Assembly (NCBI GenBank): GCA_016271365.2
Contig: CM028131.1
Span: forward strand, 167,280,501 to 167,344,500
Direction of reading: 5' to 3'
DNA from: Neoceratodus forsteri
Taxonomy: Eukaryota > Chordata > Ceratodontiformes > Ceratodontidae
Length of the DNA: 64,000 bases
Made by a program: the position numbers and the translations under genes. Positions 11,825 through 23,148 of this stretch are shown here, in pieces (within the stretch, counting starts at the first letter, position 1; every line of letters starts with the position of its first letter). Below the pieces are notes generated by a model. It worked only from the letters and a program-made list of their open reading frames with translations. It was not told the origin of the DNA and did not search any database.

Positions 11825-12395
11825 AACCTTAGAACCTGTTGACAATAGATGAAAAAAAGACGTGCCAGTCAGAAGTTTGTGGGTCCCAGCTGAGCACTGA
11901 ACCTGTTGACAATAAGTGATAAAAGGATGTGGTGGCCAGGAATAGCGATGGCAAAGTTGTCAAAATTTGTTCCACTAATTAATTTGCAAGTTTCACGCAA
12001 TTTGCAAAATTCACACAATTCACGGATTGTGAAATTCCACAGTTTGCAGGAAAAACTTCATGATTTGGTGAAGTTGATGTTTCTCAGGTCTGTGAACACT
12101 TTGCAAAGTTCTGCAAAGTGCAGATTTTGGGCACTTCATGCAAACTTTGCTGGTGAAGTATTACTTCACCACTCCTCAAGTTGGGAGATGATGGGTCCAA
12201 GGTGTGCAATGGACCCAATGAAGATAAATAAAAAAAAGATGTGATGGTTGGGAGATGGTGGGTCCAAGGTAAGCACCTGGTCTGCAAACAATAAATTAAA
12301 AATATAGGTGTGGTGCTTGTTGGGATGGATGTGGGGGGTCTGGTACAAGCAACGGACTCAAACTTTCCATACAATAAATAAAAGTGTCCCACAGC
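11825..12395. repeat. Degenerate tandem repeat, about 65 bp units, interrupted by an AT-rich insert
   Basis: Similar units start near 11832 and 11899 (GAACCTGTTGACAATA...GTGCCAGTCAG or GTGGCCAGG). They resume near 12180, 12250 and 12325 with GGTGGGTCCAAGG and ACAATAAATTAAAAATA-like segments. About 240 bases (11942-12178), rich in TTTGCAAA-type words, separate the two groups and could be an insertion. No TIR or target duplication was secure. Confidence 0.4.
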
Positions 12396-13439
12396 TGCAA
12401 GAAGAATCAAAACATGTCAAAATGTTATAGTGGGAAACTCAAAAGGTTCCTGCTGAGGAAGGGGACCAGGACCTATCATCCGCTCAAGCAGCAGAATGAA
12501 AGGGTCCCACCCTGAGGGTAACAAGGAGACAGCCCTCATTTTGAAGAAACCCCCTCTGATAAAAAGACCAAGAGTCATTACAGACTCCAGAGATCACACT
12601 GCTGATGCCTAAAACCCGGTGAATCTCAAGGCCAATTTTCTGCTGGAATCTCAGTTGTGAATAGTTCCCTACATACCCCAGGGCAGAATATCTGATACAT
12701 GACATAGTCACACCAATGACAATATGCTCAAAACTTCAATTGGTGCCTAAAGAAATTACGAGTGAAATTCAGACTTTGGGCAACTCACATACAGAATTCA
12801 TAACCCACTTTATTTTTCATCCATGGAGTTCTACCACAAACATAGCCATCATCGTTACTCACTGAAAACCTCCAATAAAGCCTTAGACAGTAAAACTCAC
12901 TTAAGTTTTCATAATGTTCATGATTTTTTTTATTTTATTGATCAGCTAATAAGCTATTACAGTTTGCTATACAATACAACTATTTAATATAAATGCACAT
13001 TATATTGCAATAAAATATTGCATTTACACCTGCTATAAATTCATATCTTCATTATTCAAGTAACACAGGAGTATAAATAGCTTGATTGCTATATTATGGC
13101 CTGTTAGGCCCAGACTTGAGTGAAGAAAAAAAAGACAATAAACATAATCCTGAGTCTGAAGGCATTAATACAACCATGGGCAAAATTTAAATAACATTTC
13201 TGATGTTAGTAGGATAATATCCCCCAAACAAAGTTGAGGTTAGTTTCAATAATTACTTTCCATTTAGTTTTTCCAAATTTGAATACAGTTTTTAAAATAT
13301 TGCTGTTAAGCGTATAATAATTACAGCAGAGTTAAAACACCCTTAAACCTTATAGCAGCAATAATGCCATGATTCTCCCATGTAATAAATAATTCAATAT
13401 GCAGTCCAAAATAGGCAAGACTATGTTAGCGTAATAATG
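12396..13439. other. AT-rich non-coding stretch, nothing recognised
   Basis: Short frames only, no motifs. The part from 12900 to 13440 is strongly AT-rich with many homopolymer runs. I see no supportable gene or element border. Confidence 0.45.
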
Positions 13440-14600
13440 AACTCAACCAATGTTAACACTCCAAAGTGTGAGCTGGTGAGATAGCCATAAGACATCTTAC
13501 TCAGTAGAAAAACCTCATGTCCCTCACAAGGGTAGGACCAAGTTCTAGATAATAGATCGCATACCAATAAACAAGGTTACTGCAGCCACTAATCTATCCC
13601 AGTCAGATCTGACAGGCCACTGCCGCTAGAAGAAAAAACTGATCCATCGAATGCCACTAGTCCGGATTTGCCACAGTGAGGCAGTCTGTAAGGATAACCC
13701 TGCAGTGCATGCTGCTCTGTACTCCTATAACTAACCCCTGGACATTTTTCCAGACTGGATTATTGCATGGACATCCAATATAAGTCCACAGGACTGAACC
13801 TGTTCTCTCACTTTGGGACATTTTGTTCTGCACTTTACCCAGAAAATCAACACTGGATCTATATCACGTCTTGAGTTCCTCATCCCAATAGGGGGCCACA
13901 AGCATTTACTTTTGGATATACTATTAGGCCATCTTCCCTTCACCACAATAGTACCAAAGTGCAAATCAGTAAAGAAGCCATCAAACACCTCACAGAGTAG
14001 AACAGCAACATGGCCCATGTAAGGATAGGACCAGGTCCGAGGTAACAGGCCTCATACCAATAAACAGAGATACTACAACTACTACTCTGTCTCAGTTGGA
14101 TTCAACAGGTCACTGCCACTAGCACCGATTTATACCTTTCTTGCTGCCAGTCAGGATTTACCACTCTGAGGGGGTCTGAAAGGGGCTTCCTGCAATGCAT
14201 GCTGATCCATGCTCCTACAACCTCGATGTACCACTGCGTTACCCCTGAGGCACTCAAGTTACAATTTGCATTGACTGTATTGTGATTCTGCCTCATTCTG
14301 CCTCAGTATACCCAGGTATACCTCAGTACTGAGAAACTTTTCTATTACTACTACTGTATTTCTGACCACCAGGCACTTATTCCCTACCGGACTGCAATGT
14401 AGACATCCAATATTGGTCCATGGGACTAAACCTGTTCTCTCACTTTGGTTCATTTTGTTCTGAACTTTATCCATAAATCAGTAATGGGCCTAACTACATG
14501 TTAAATTTCCTGCCCAAACAAAAGGCTAGAACAATTCACCTTTAGAGGTGCTGTTAGGCCACCACGCCTTATGCACCATGAGCATCCTGGAAGAATTAAT
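13440..14600. repeat. Diverged tandem duplication, unit about 500-630 bp
   Basis: Two adjacent related blocks are visible. ATACCAATAAACA occurs at 13562 and 14054. CCTGTTCTCTCACTTTGG occurs at 13799 and 14431. GACATCCAATAT and CAGTGCATGCTG / CAATGCATGCTGATCCATGC also match. The offset grows from about 492 to about 632 because the second block has roughly 140 extra bases near 14230-14370. No coding family is recognised in either block. Confidence 0.6.
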
Positions 14601-16799
14601 ACCAGTACTTACTGCCACATATGAAAGATTTCAATTTGTGTATCCAAATCCATCACTTAGTATCTACTCCCTAAACAGAATACTGACGTTTTTTTTTTTA
14701 AATGCCATGGTCGTTTATAGCCTATTTTGGTATAGAAAAATATATAGTCATGGTTTAACACATAAAAACAAAATTACATAGAGATAAAAATATTAGTTTA
14801 TCATGTAAAAACAGAAGTTTCAAGCCATTCTAATAGCACTTCATTTAACAAATCATTTTATCAGTTGAGAAGTATAGACAATAAATTCCTTATAAACAAA
14901 GCTATTTCTCCAATGCACTCAGGTGTCCATTAGTTTTAAACTGGGGATTCAAGCCTCCATTGGATCAGGAGTCTGTGAATTAATATATAGGGCTGACAGC
15001 TCCATATGTGTTCTGGGATTAGAGGAGCTTTGGAAGAGGTAATAACTTGTATTTTAAAATCAGCATTTTCTGAATTAGCAGTGTTCTGGGAAAAATAAGT
15101 ACACATAAGAGGGTTGCCAAACTTAACTCATTCCACATAGAAAAAAGTTCAGCACCCAGTCAAAGTCACCAGCATTGATAGTCACACAAATGCTGTTAAA
15201 CCTCAAAAATTATTTAGAAATTACCTTAATTAAGATTTGCGAGGCAAATATCCTCAGTGGTGATTATCTCTGAGAGCTTCAGTTCACCTTTTTACAGAGG
15301 CTACTTATAAACTCTTGTCACAGGCAACACATGGCTGTTCTGGTTCACTTTGCACTGGTAATATCAGTTGACACCTCTTCTAATAATTTAACCCAGGCTT
15401 CAGATTCCAGGAAATGCTTGCCCAAAATATCAAAACACTCTTCCACCAGTTTCCCCATTTCATCTCCTTTGGCTCTAGGAAAAAATACACTCCTGTTCTT
15501 CTACCGCTCCTGAGCTCACACCTGCTCAATCACCTTCAGTCCCTGCATATCTTTGAACACTCCACTTTGGTAACACCTGCGACTGAATAATATAGCACTA
15601 CTCTAAGAGCAGTAACTCAAGTTATAGCAATAAAGTAACCCCACTCTCTGTGGTAACACATAGTATATCTGTTCAAAATGAAAAAGATGCTTTTCTGCAC
15701 ACACATTACTGCAGTTATCCTTCAATTCTGCTTTCACCAACCTTCCGAGATTGACAAGGGAAGAAAATCCAACTCTCCCTCTCAGAGTATGGAGTATATT
15801 AGCTTTTCTATGTCCTTACACCAAGGACAACATATCCCAATACCAATACTGGGCTTTGCAGAGTCTGCAAATCGGCAAAAAACTTTTTCCGAGTCAGGAC
15901 ATTCAAGCAGTTGAGAGCATCTCAGTTAGCTAACTGTGTCAATTAAAATACTCTAAAATTGGGAAAGTGAGGAGCAATGCAACAAGTTTTAAATATAAAG
16001 GAGATCTGATAAGGCAAAAGCCTCAACAAACGCTGCACAGCAGGGAACACAATAGCAGCTATTTGTAGTCTAATCCATCTGCTACTCATTTTCAGTATTC
16101 AGCGCATGTCAGAATTCAAAGTTCAGTATATAAAAATGCAGTATACTGTAATAACACAAGTTTGATTCAGCAAGAGTGAGTCTTAGCAAATAAAAAGCTG
16201 CAAAAAACACTGAACTGTGAGGAGCGGAGCAGCATCATGGCCATATTGCCACTTCACCCCTCCTATCATGAATTTCCCTTTAGGTTTTAAAAAAGAAACA
16301 TTATTTTCCCTCATGAGCCTCTCCTCAATCACATAAGCAATTTACAAATAAAGTACTACTCACAATTTTAATTCCTGGCACTTATTTGGTAACCTGAATC
16401 CCCTCCTATCCTTACCAGTTTGTCAGGGCAATCTCTGCTTCTTACCCTGCCACAAATAAAACTGAGACCTTGGCTCCATATGATATCTTCTGTAGAGTGG
16501 GAGGGGGTTGAACATTCTGCAGAGGAATTCCTCCAAGGTTTGATTCCTTTATTCTGTAGTAAACAAACATTCCATCTATTGAATGTGTGGAAAGACAGAT
16601 AACTAATAGGTGGCAAGGGACTATTTTTACTGTAACTAAAAAAAAATACTTACAGTATTTTTAATTTAAAAAAAGTTGTTTCACTCTAATCTGTCAGTCA
16701 ATGAGTGTATACTGTATATAGTACATGCTCTGTGACAGTTCTGTCAGTGGATGGCTGGGGTGATGAGCAGAGAGTTGTGCCGGTCACTAGCTGAGGGTT
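14601..16799. other. Non-coding stretch, no gene recognised
   Basis: AT-rich sequence with only short unconserved frames on both strands. No tRNA, SINE head, LINE motif or transposon border was found. Confidence 0.45.
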
Positions 16800-17290
16800 T
16801 GGGCTGGGGGGAGCGGGGGGGGTGGACACTACCTGTGGGGGTTGGGGCCACTAGATCACCAGGGAATGCTTTTTTCACATATTAATGTTCTGGCATATCG
16901 GGATGGGTGGACTGCTAGACTACCAGGGAAGGGTTATTTTAACATATTAATTTTCAGGCAGATTAGGATGGGGGGACCACTAGACTACCAAGTAAGGGTT
17001 ATTTTTATCATTCTATTTTATGGGCACATTGGGATGGGGGAACCACTTGATTACCAGGTATGGTTTATAATAAAACTATAAATATTGAGCAGATCGGGAA
17101 GGGGAGGGGCGCCAGACTACCAGGGATGATTTATAATTAAAATATAAATGTCAGGCAGAGGGGAATGGGGGGGCCACTAGACTACCAGGGAAAGTTTATT
17201 TTTAATGTTTTAGTTATCATGCACATCCTGATGGGGGACCACTAGACTACTAGGGAATGTTTAGTTTTAACATATTGTCAAGCTCATCGG
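16800..17290 (+). repeat. Minisatellite, about 65 bp period, seven or more units
   Basis: The word CTAGACTACCAGGG or a near variant occurs at about 16851, 16915, 16980, 17046, 17112, 17177 and 17242, giving spacings of 64 to 66 bases. Each unit continues with a TTTATTTTTA-like stretch and a GGATGGGGG segment. The same core, in either orientation, occurs inside the two hAT-type elements at 33385-34373 and 41152-42016, so this is probably the internal array of a related element. Confidence 0.75.
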
Positions 17291-17365
17291 GGCTGGGGTG
17301 TGTGGCACAGAGGGCTCCGATAGTGGCACAAGTGGCAAACCCTCCCAGAGGGTGATATTTCCTGT
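17284..17365 (+). repeat. Direct repeat, copy 1 (partner 18531-18615)
   Basis: CATCGGGGCTGGGG, GTGGCACAGAGGGCTC and TGGCAAACCCTCCCAGAGGG with GGTGATATT follow in order, and all recur at 18531-18615 with few changes. About 1.25 kb lies between the copies. A TATA-like CTATATAGGGG lies downstream at about 17436. The pair could be remnants of terminal repeats, but no element is proven between them. Confidence 0.55.
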
Positions 17366-18019
17366 ACCCTTAGACCAGCCCTATCTTGTCTAACAGTACT
17401 TAGAATTTTGTCCTCTGGGAGGGTTTTGGGAATCCCTATATAGGGGATGTGGCAGCCTGCATCTGCTGCATGCCCCCTAGTGCCATGCTGCAGTTCATTT
17501 TGCAGTGCATGGACAGTGTATGAACCCTTTGATGCAGGCAGTCTGTGGTTGATGCAGGCTGCCTTTAAGAATCATTCCTGGTGCATCCTTTTGCACAATC
17601 GGTACTTTGCCCCATTCTTTGTGGTACAAGCCCCTTGCGTGTTATGCCAGGAGCTTTGAGAATCTGGCTCCTTATGTTATTTCAGAATCTTTGACTGCTT
17701 ATACTGTGACTTGGTCAGCCTATGAGCAAGATATTAGAGAATTGACAACCACAGTCTGTTTTGTTCATATTGATTTTTATGGCCATGGGCGGAGCCTACA
17801 GCCATTTTGCTATCTGTAGCTTGAAAATGAAGTTTCGCGGAACACTTGTTTTGGGCTTTTCACTGCATCCTTCAACATCTACAAATCACTATGACAAATA
17901 AAATAAAATAATACATTCTTTCTGTTTGGAATGTTGGAGATGTAACTCCAATCTGCTTATCTGATGGCCATTAGGAAACGAAACAGCTTGTTAAATATTG
18001 GTTGCCTATTAAACTGGAG
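17366..18019. other. Non-coding stretch with a short family A-like fragment
   Basis: Mostly unrecognised. At about 17778-17835 the segment GCCATGGGCGGAGCCTACAG followed by CCATTTTGCTATCTGTAGC resembles the stretch at 36109-36160 in family A copy 3. No gene seen. Confidence 0.35.
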
Positions 18020-18234
18020 ATTTTTTTTTTTTATTTAGTTGTTTAACCAGGTATAGCACACTAAGCTGAAAGCTTTTTTACAGGAGCGACCTGGGAGCAC
18101 AAGGAGGTTAAGTGACTTGCTCAGGGTCACACAGTATGCAAGTGGAAGCTGTGGGATTCAAACCCAGATCTGGTCTGCTGGATGTCACCAGATTTTCAGC
18201 TCAGAGCCTTAGACCACTGCGCTATACTGCCTCC
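18020..18234 (-). mobile_element. tRNA-derived SINE of the CORE/MIR type
   Basis: Read on the minus strand, the element begins GGAGGCAGTATAGCGCAGTG, with the box A region at 18209-18226. A box B-like GGTTTGAATCC lies at 18154-18164. A MIR/CORE-like segment follows: CTGTGTGACCCTGAGCAAG, TCACTTAACCTCCTTGTG. It ends in an A-rich tail (AACTAAATAAAAA, about 18021-18040). These RNA polymerase III promoter boxes and the core are the known layout of CORE-SINEs. A possible short target duplication, TAAACTGGA versus TAAATTGAT, flanks it. Confidence 0.8.
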
Positions 18235-18530
18235 TAAATTGATTTGTTTACCCCCTTTGAAATGCAACAGCTTGCACATTTAAATGATTAACATGTAAAC
18301 ATTTTTTGCTATTAATTTCAGTTGGGGATGAATATCTCTCAAGAAAGAGTCATATGTCATACATGTTATCCTTTCCCAGCAAACTTTGTAAAGATTTACA
18401 GTGTTTTTAACCTCTCAAGACCTAGCTGATAAAATGCCAGGTCTTCAGTGAACTACCCAGACTAAATACATACATTTATTTTTGACAGAAAAGGCTGCAG
18501 CCAGCTTCCCAGACAAAACTGATAAAAAGC

Positions 18531-18615
18531 ACATCGGGGCTGGGGGTGTGGCACAGAGGGCTCTGGTAGTGACGCAACTGGCAAACCCTCCCAGAGGGTG
18601 ATATTCCAAGTACCC
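18531..18615 (+). repeat. Direct repeat, copy 2 (partner 17284-17365)
   Basis: Second copy of the roughly 82-85 bp block that includes GTGGCACAGAGGGCTC and CAAACCCTCCCAGAGGGTGA. The few differences to copy 1 suggest the two are of similar, moderate age. Confidence 0.55.
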
Positions 18616-18992
18616 TTATAGTAATGTGTGTGTGGGAGGAAGAGTGGAGAAACAGTCAAACTATGGCAAGGAAGACTTCATCTAATGAATTAACTGCTGA
18701 CAAACCATGAGTGATACAGAAGTAAGTGATTTGATACCTTTTATTGGACCAACATAGATGTAACAAAAATAATTTATACCATTTATAAAATTCCTAATCA
18801 AACAACTGCAAACAGAAGACTGTTTGTAATTTTATAATATGATATACTGAGTGTGTATTTACTGAGTTGCTAGATCAGGGCCTTGATAAAATAGTAACAT
18901 TTTCTTAACTCATTCAAGATTCCATCAGGTGGACAGAAAAACGTCTATAAGAATTTGTCTGAAAACTAACAACTACAAGATGCAAAAATAGC

Positions 18993-18993
<1 letters not shown>

Positions 18994-19034
<41 letters not shown>
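18994..19034. repeat. (TA)n microsatellite
   Basis: About 41 bases of uninterrupted TA dinucleotides, ending at a GTGTCTATTT boundary. Confidence 0.95.
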
Positions 19035-19038
<4 letters not shown>

Positions 19039-21321
19039 CTATTTGCAATAAATTTGTTTACAGGCATTACTAGTATCTTTTGAAAGACTGGCTGACTTGT
19101 GATTACTAATTTTGAGTATAGTTCATGAAATAATGAGCTTAATATTTGTTATTTCATATAGTCCCCCATTATGCCTTATGCATAGCATATAAATCCAAAC
19201 CATTCCAAGGCCATCGTGATATATAATATTTATACTGAACAGCAAATCAGAGCTTTTTTCTAATAAAAGGCTGCTGATATAATACATAAAGAACAAAGTC
19301 ATAAATAAGGAACCAGTGGCTTATGGAAAATCTACAGGGATTTCATTCTGCCTTTGTGGGGAAAACGCAGGGGAAAATGAGGATTTCTTACAGAGTAATG
19401 GTTATTTGAATCTGGGAGCACTGAATATTTCTTATCCTATATTTTGTATTCTGGATAGGGCAGGGGGAGATGTTACATCTCATTGTCACAGGGATGTTCA
19501 TTTACACATTTTTGCACTGTATTTACTCAAGCTGTCCCAGATTAGATGAAATATCTTGTTTTCAGTGAGGTCATGATTTTACCATTTTTATAATGTATTT
19601 ATTCAGGCTACCTAGTTCAGGGCACCTGTATTCAAAGGAGATACACAGTGCATCCCAGTGGAAAAGAGAAATGTGCTGCACAACTCTGACAATGCACAGC
19701 AGCGTGATATTCAAATGTGCAGGTTGCACCGGCCACAAGGGAATGGACCTGAGCACACACAAATAGTATGCCATTCAAATTGGGGGGGGGCAATCCCATG
19801 CATATGCCATGCTGCAGCATATTAAGTGGGAATGTGCCCCTCATAGTCCAGAGCACCGTGGCCCACAGTTAGGCCACACATAGCTGGCCTACCCCAGCCA
19901 GCCACCCACAGGCAGGCTGCAGATGTGTACCCAGGTGCACACCAACCTGGCAGCCCTGGTGGACTAAAGGTACCCCCTTTCCATCCCCAATCTTGCCAAC
20001 TTCATCCCTGAAGAGCTCCATAGTGTAGGGCCCCCCCAGGCCCAATTGCACAAGAGTAAACTATGGTCCATATTGATAGTCTAGAGGACTCCCATTCACC
20101 ACCCCTGTGCACAGACACCCTCATTCTCCCATACCCAATCTGATGCAAAAACTGGCACTGCCCTCCACACCCCGCCATGGCCAGCCATTGACTGCACTAA
20201 ACCTGGGCTGGGGACCTGCACTCTGGAATGACCCAATTGGCTGTACTGTGCATTGGGGCACCATGCCAGCTGTGGATCCACCAGTGTATGCAGCCATGTG
20301 TACATCCCTGGCAAACTGAAGAGGGAATTTACATACCTTTAATGCATGCCTTGCCAATACTGTATCTTCCTGCTGTCATACACTGCTGCAAGTCCACACT
20401 CTCCCCTGTTTCCCTGTGTAACATGCCACCCTCCGGACTGCTGAAGTATCCTGGGTGCCATCAGGTGCAGTAGCCTGTAATGCCATTTGCAGTGTAAACT
20501 TCAGGCTATAGCTAGTACATCCACAGTTCCCCAATTGTACAAATGAATGGGAGATTGGCTATAACATGCCTGTTTTGGGACCTGTGTGAGTGCGTACAGC
20601 ATCAGCCATCACCCACACTGAGCAGTGTGATGGCACTGGGATGATGGATCTGCATGCCAGTGCCTGAGGAGAATGGCCACTGGGTGTTATCATCCACACA
20701 GAGCTTGTGCCTATGAATAACACATTCCTGCATTCTACTGCAAGTGCTCCACCACCCACCGATAGAATGGTATGATCCCATTACAGAGCCAGTCATTGCA
20801 ATAGGATGGGCAGGGGTGGTGGGGATGGGGGTTTCTGTGCACTGCTGAGGGGGAGCAGGGCACTACACTACAGACATGTACTGTAGGTGTGTTCAGGTGC
20901 AATTAGGGATGGCATTGGAGTCCCTACAATATGGAACCAAAAAAGTCTGGGCTCTGGTATGATCGAGGCTGGTGGAATATGTGGGGGGGTGCCACTATAC
21001 CACCAGAGACTTCAGGGCCTGTCCCACATGGGAGCGATCAGGGTTGGGGCTTGGGGGCAAGAGCTGTTCTGGTGTGTTTGTCCCATGCCAACATGCAAAT
21101 AGGCTGGTAATGAGCATGCGTAAGGCCCCTTTACTCCTTGCATGCTCAATTAGGTGATTTGCATTCATGGGCTGAATATCTCCCATGGTAGCTGCAGAGC
21201 ATACTGATGTGTGCCATGCATTCCCCCTGGAAGGTATTCAGTCAGGATCACCCTGGATGCACCTGACTTGGTGGCTTCCTGCACTGCAACTCCCATCCAG
21301 GGTCACATTTTCAACATGAAT
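19035..21321. other. Non-coding stretch, no gene recognised
   Basis: From about 19600 to 21320 the sequence is richer in GC and in CATGC/TGCAT words than its surroundings. Open frames are short and overlap on both strands without any recognisable domain. It may be an old repeat, but I could not define borders. Confidence 0.4.
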
Positions 21322-21465
21322 AATGAAGCCCACCAGGATGAAGTGCAGTGTCACAGGTTTACTGCATGACAAAAGGGATTAACTGCCTTTGAAACTGCAT
21401 TGTTTGCTGCTGTAACTATACTGCAGAATTCTGCAGTGCTGCGCTTCATCCTGGTGGGCTTCATT
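21322..21465. repeat. Inverted repeat, 29 bp arms, 85 bp loop
   Basis: AATGAAGCCCACCAGGATGA and following bases (21322-21350) are the near-perfect reverse complement of 21436-21465 (CTTCATCCTGGTGGGCTTCA). The loop contains a CTGCAGAATTCTGCAG palindrome. Pairing does not continue outward of the arms. Confidence 0.75.
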
Positions 21466-22068
21466 GTATGCATACCCTGTACTGGTGGTGCATTCTCTTT
21501 GAATATTGGATCAGTGCCAACCGGTGCACCCTCTTTGTGCAATGCATCTTTCTGCTCATGCATCGATCCGGCACTTAGTATATCTCCCAGATGTAAAATA
21601 TTGTTTCTAGTGTGTTCTGATTTTAAACAATGCAGCATAATATTGTGTAGATGTAGAACCCCACTGAAAATAAGATGACATTTCTTTTGTGAATTATCTA
21701 GACTAAATATAAAGCAATCAGCAGGCATATTCCAGGAAAACACATTGTAAAAATGTGTAAAAGGAAGACCACATTGAAACTGCCTCTCCACAGATCTGCA
21801 TTGTTCAAGTCATTAGAAATAATGGGTGAAAGTATACCAAAAGCTCATCACAGCCATATCAGCTCTGACCAGAGTTTGTTCTCCTGGCTGGCAGTTTTTT
21901 CTCTGAGGGATATACCCTGTTCACTGGGATATATCCTGATCAGGCAGAACTCAGACATTATTCAGCTGGCTAAGGGTTTTTCTCCAACATTTTTTCCCTC
22001 CCAGCTCCCCTGGAGATGGCAGTGCCTCTGTCAGTCTTGTTCAGTGACAGCTTCCCCATGCCAGTAGC
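21466..22068. other. Non-coding stretch before the nested LINEs
   Basis: No gene recognised. The segment near 21845-21880 (CTCATCACAGCCATATCAGC) resembles 42070-42100 (CTCACCACAGCCGTATCGGC), a hint of a shared unnamed repeat. Confidence 0.4.
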
Positions 22069-22586
22069 ATGAAGACACTGTGGGGGAGGAACAGTGGCTC
22101 AAGGGAAGTGACAGGGAGTGAGTGCAGGAGCGGAACAAGCAAGGGGCCTAGCATTAGTGGTAAGGCTAGAGTTGGGGGAAGGGAGCAGAAGCACAGCCAG
22201 GCGGGGTGGGTAGGGAATAGGTTTGCTGTCCTGGTGACACTAGTAGAGGAGGAGGGGAGGCGTGATCTCCTGGGGAAAGCAGGAGAGTGAGGAAGAGGGA
22301 AACTCACAAGGGGCAGGAGTCAATCAGAGGAGGGCAACATGGGTGAAGGGGAGAGAAGCCCTGCTGGTGGGGTGGACTGACAGGAGCAGAGTAGAGGGGG
22401 GCCAGGGTGGAGGGGAGGGATATGGGGGATAAGGAGGGAGCAGTGAAGGAGCAGAGGACAGGAAGGGGAGAAGGGGGAGAGAGCAGTGGGAAGGAAGGGT
22501 GGAGTTAGTGACCTGGCATAATCTAAGATTGCATACCCTAGGAAAGGGGTTTGGGCAGGGACAAGGAATGAGGAAGGGGTGTAAAA

Positions 22587-23110
22587 GTGCTGAGTGATTC
22601 CATACTTAAAGGGATTAGATGGGGCAGTGGGGGGAGAGACATAGTAGAATATGGGTGGAGGCTATAGCCAGGTTAATGGTAGACAGTTCAGGGCAGGCCA
22701 TTCTTAAGAGCACAAGGAGGGGCAGGAAAAAAAAACATGTATTGTTGCATGTGGACACTAATGACCTGGCGGGGGAGACAGTGGAAATGGTAAGGAGGAG
22801 GGTTGAGGAATTAGGAGTGCTATCAGAGGAAGTGGGGGAATTAGTGGCCTTTTCAGAGGTGCTGTCAGTACCCTGTGTAAGTACAGGAAGGAAAGGGATG
22901 ATGGGGGAGTTCAACAAATGGCTGGGAGAATGGTGTCAGTTGAAGGGGTACGGGGTAGTGGGGGACTGGGGCAGTACCTGGGAAAATAAGGCTCTATATA
23001 CAGGAGATAGACTGCACAGGAGCAGGGAGGGGAAAGGGGTTTTAATGCAGAAGTTTGAGGGGTACATAGCATCAAGGATAGATTTAAACTACTTGGGGGT
23101 GTCAGGCAGA
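22587..23110 (+). pseudogene. Outer CR1 ORF1, SGNH esterase domain
   Basis: CR1 ORF1 proteins carry a GDSL/SGNH-hydrolase-like esterase of uncertain role in retrotransposition. Here the first motif reads VLSDSILKGI (22587-22616), with the usual G of GDS changed to S. The third motif is HVDTNDLA (about 22757), where GTND is expected. The last catalytic block is GDRLHRSREG (about 23008-23037), giving the D-x-x-H pair. YGVVGDWGSTWENKALY lies between. The domain frame is open from 22619, while the first motif sits in another frame. Altered first motif and frame change indicate decay. Confidence 0.7.
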
Positions 23111-23148
23111 CAGCTAGTAGGCAGGGATCCCAGAGGTGGGAGCCGAGC

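Noticed and set aside
18708..18770. GATACCTTTTATTGGACCAAC, which recalls a dispersed vertebrate repeat
   Set aside because: The motif looks familiar, but I could not name a family with confidence or define borders.
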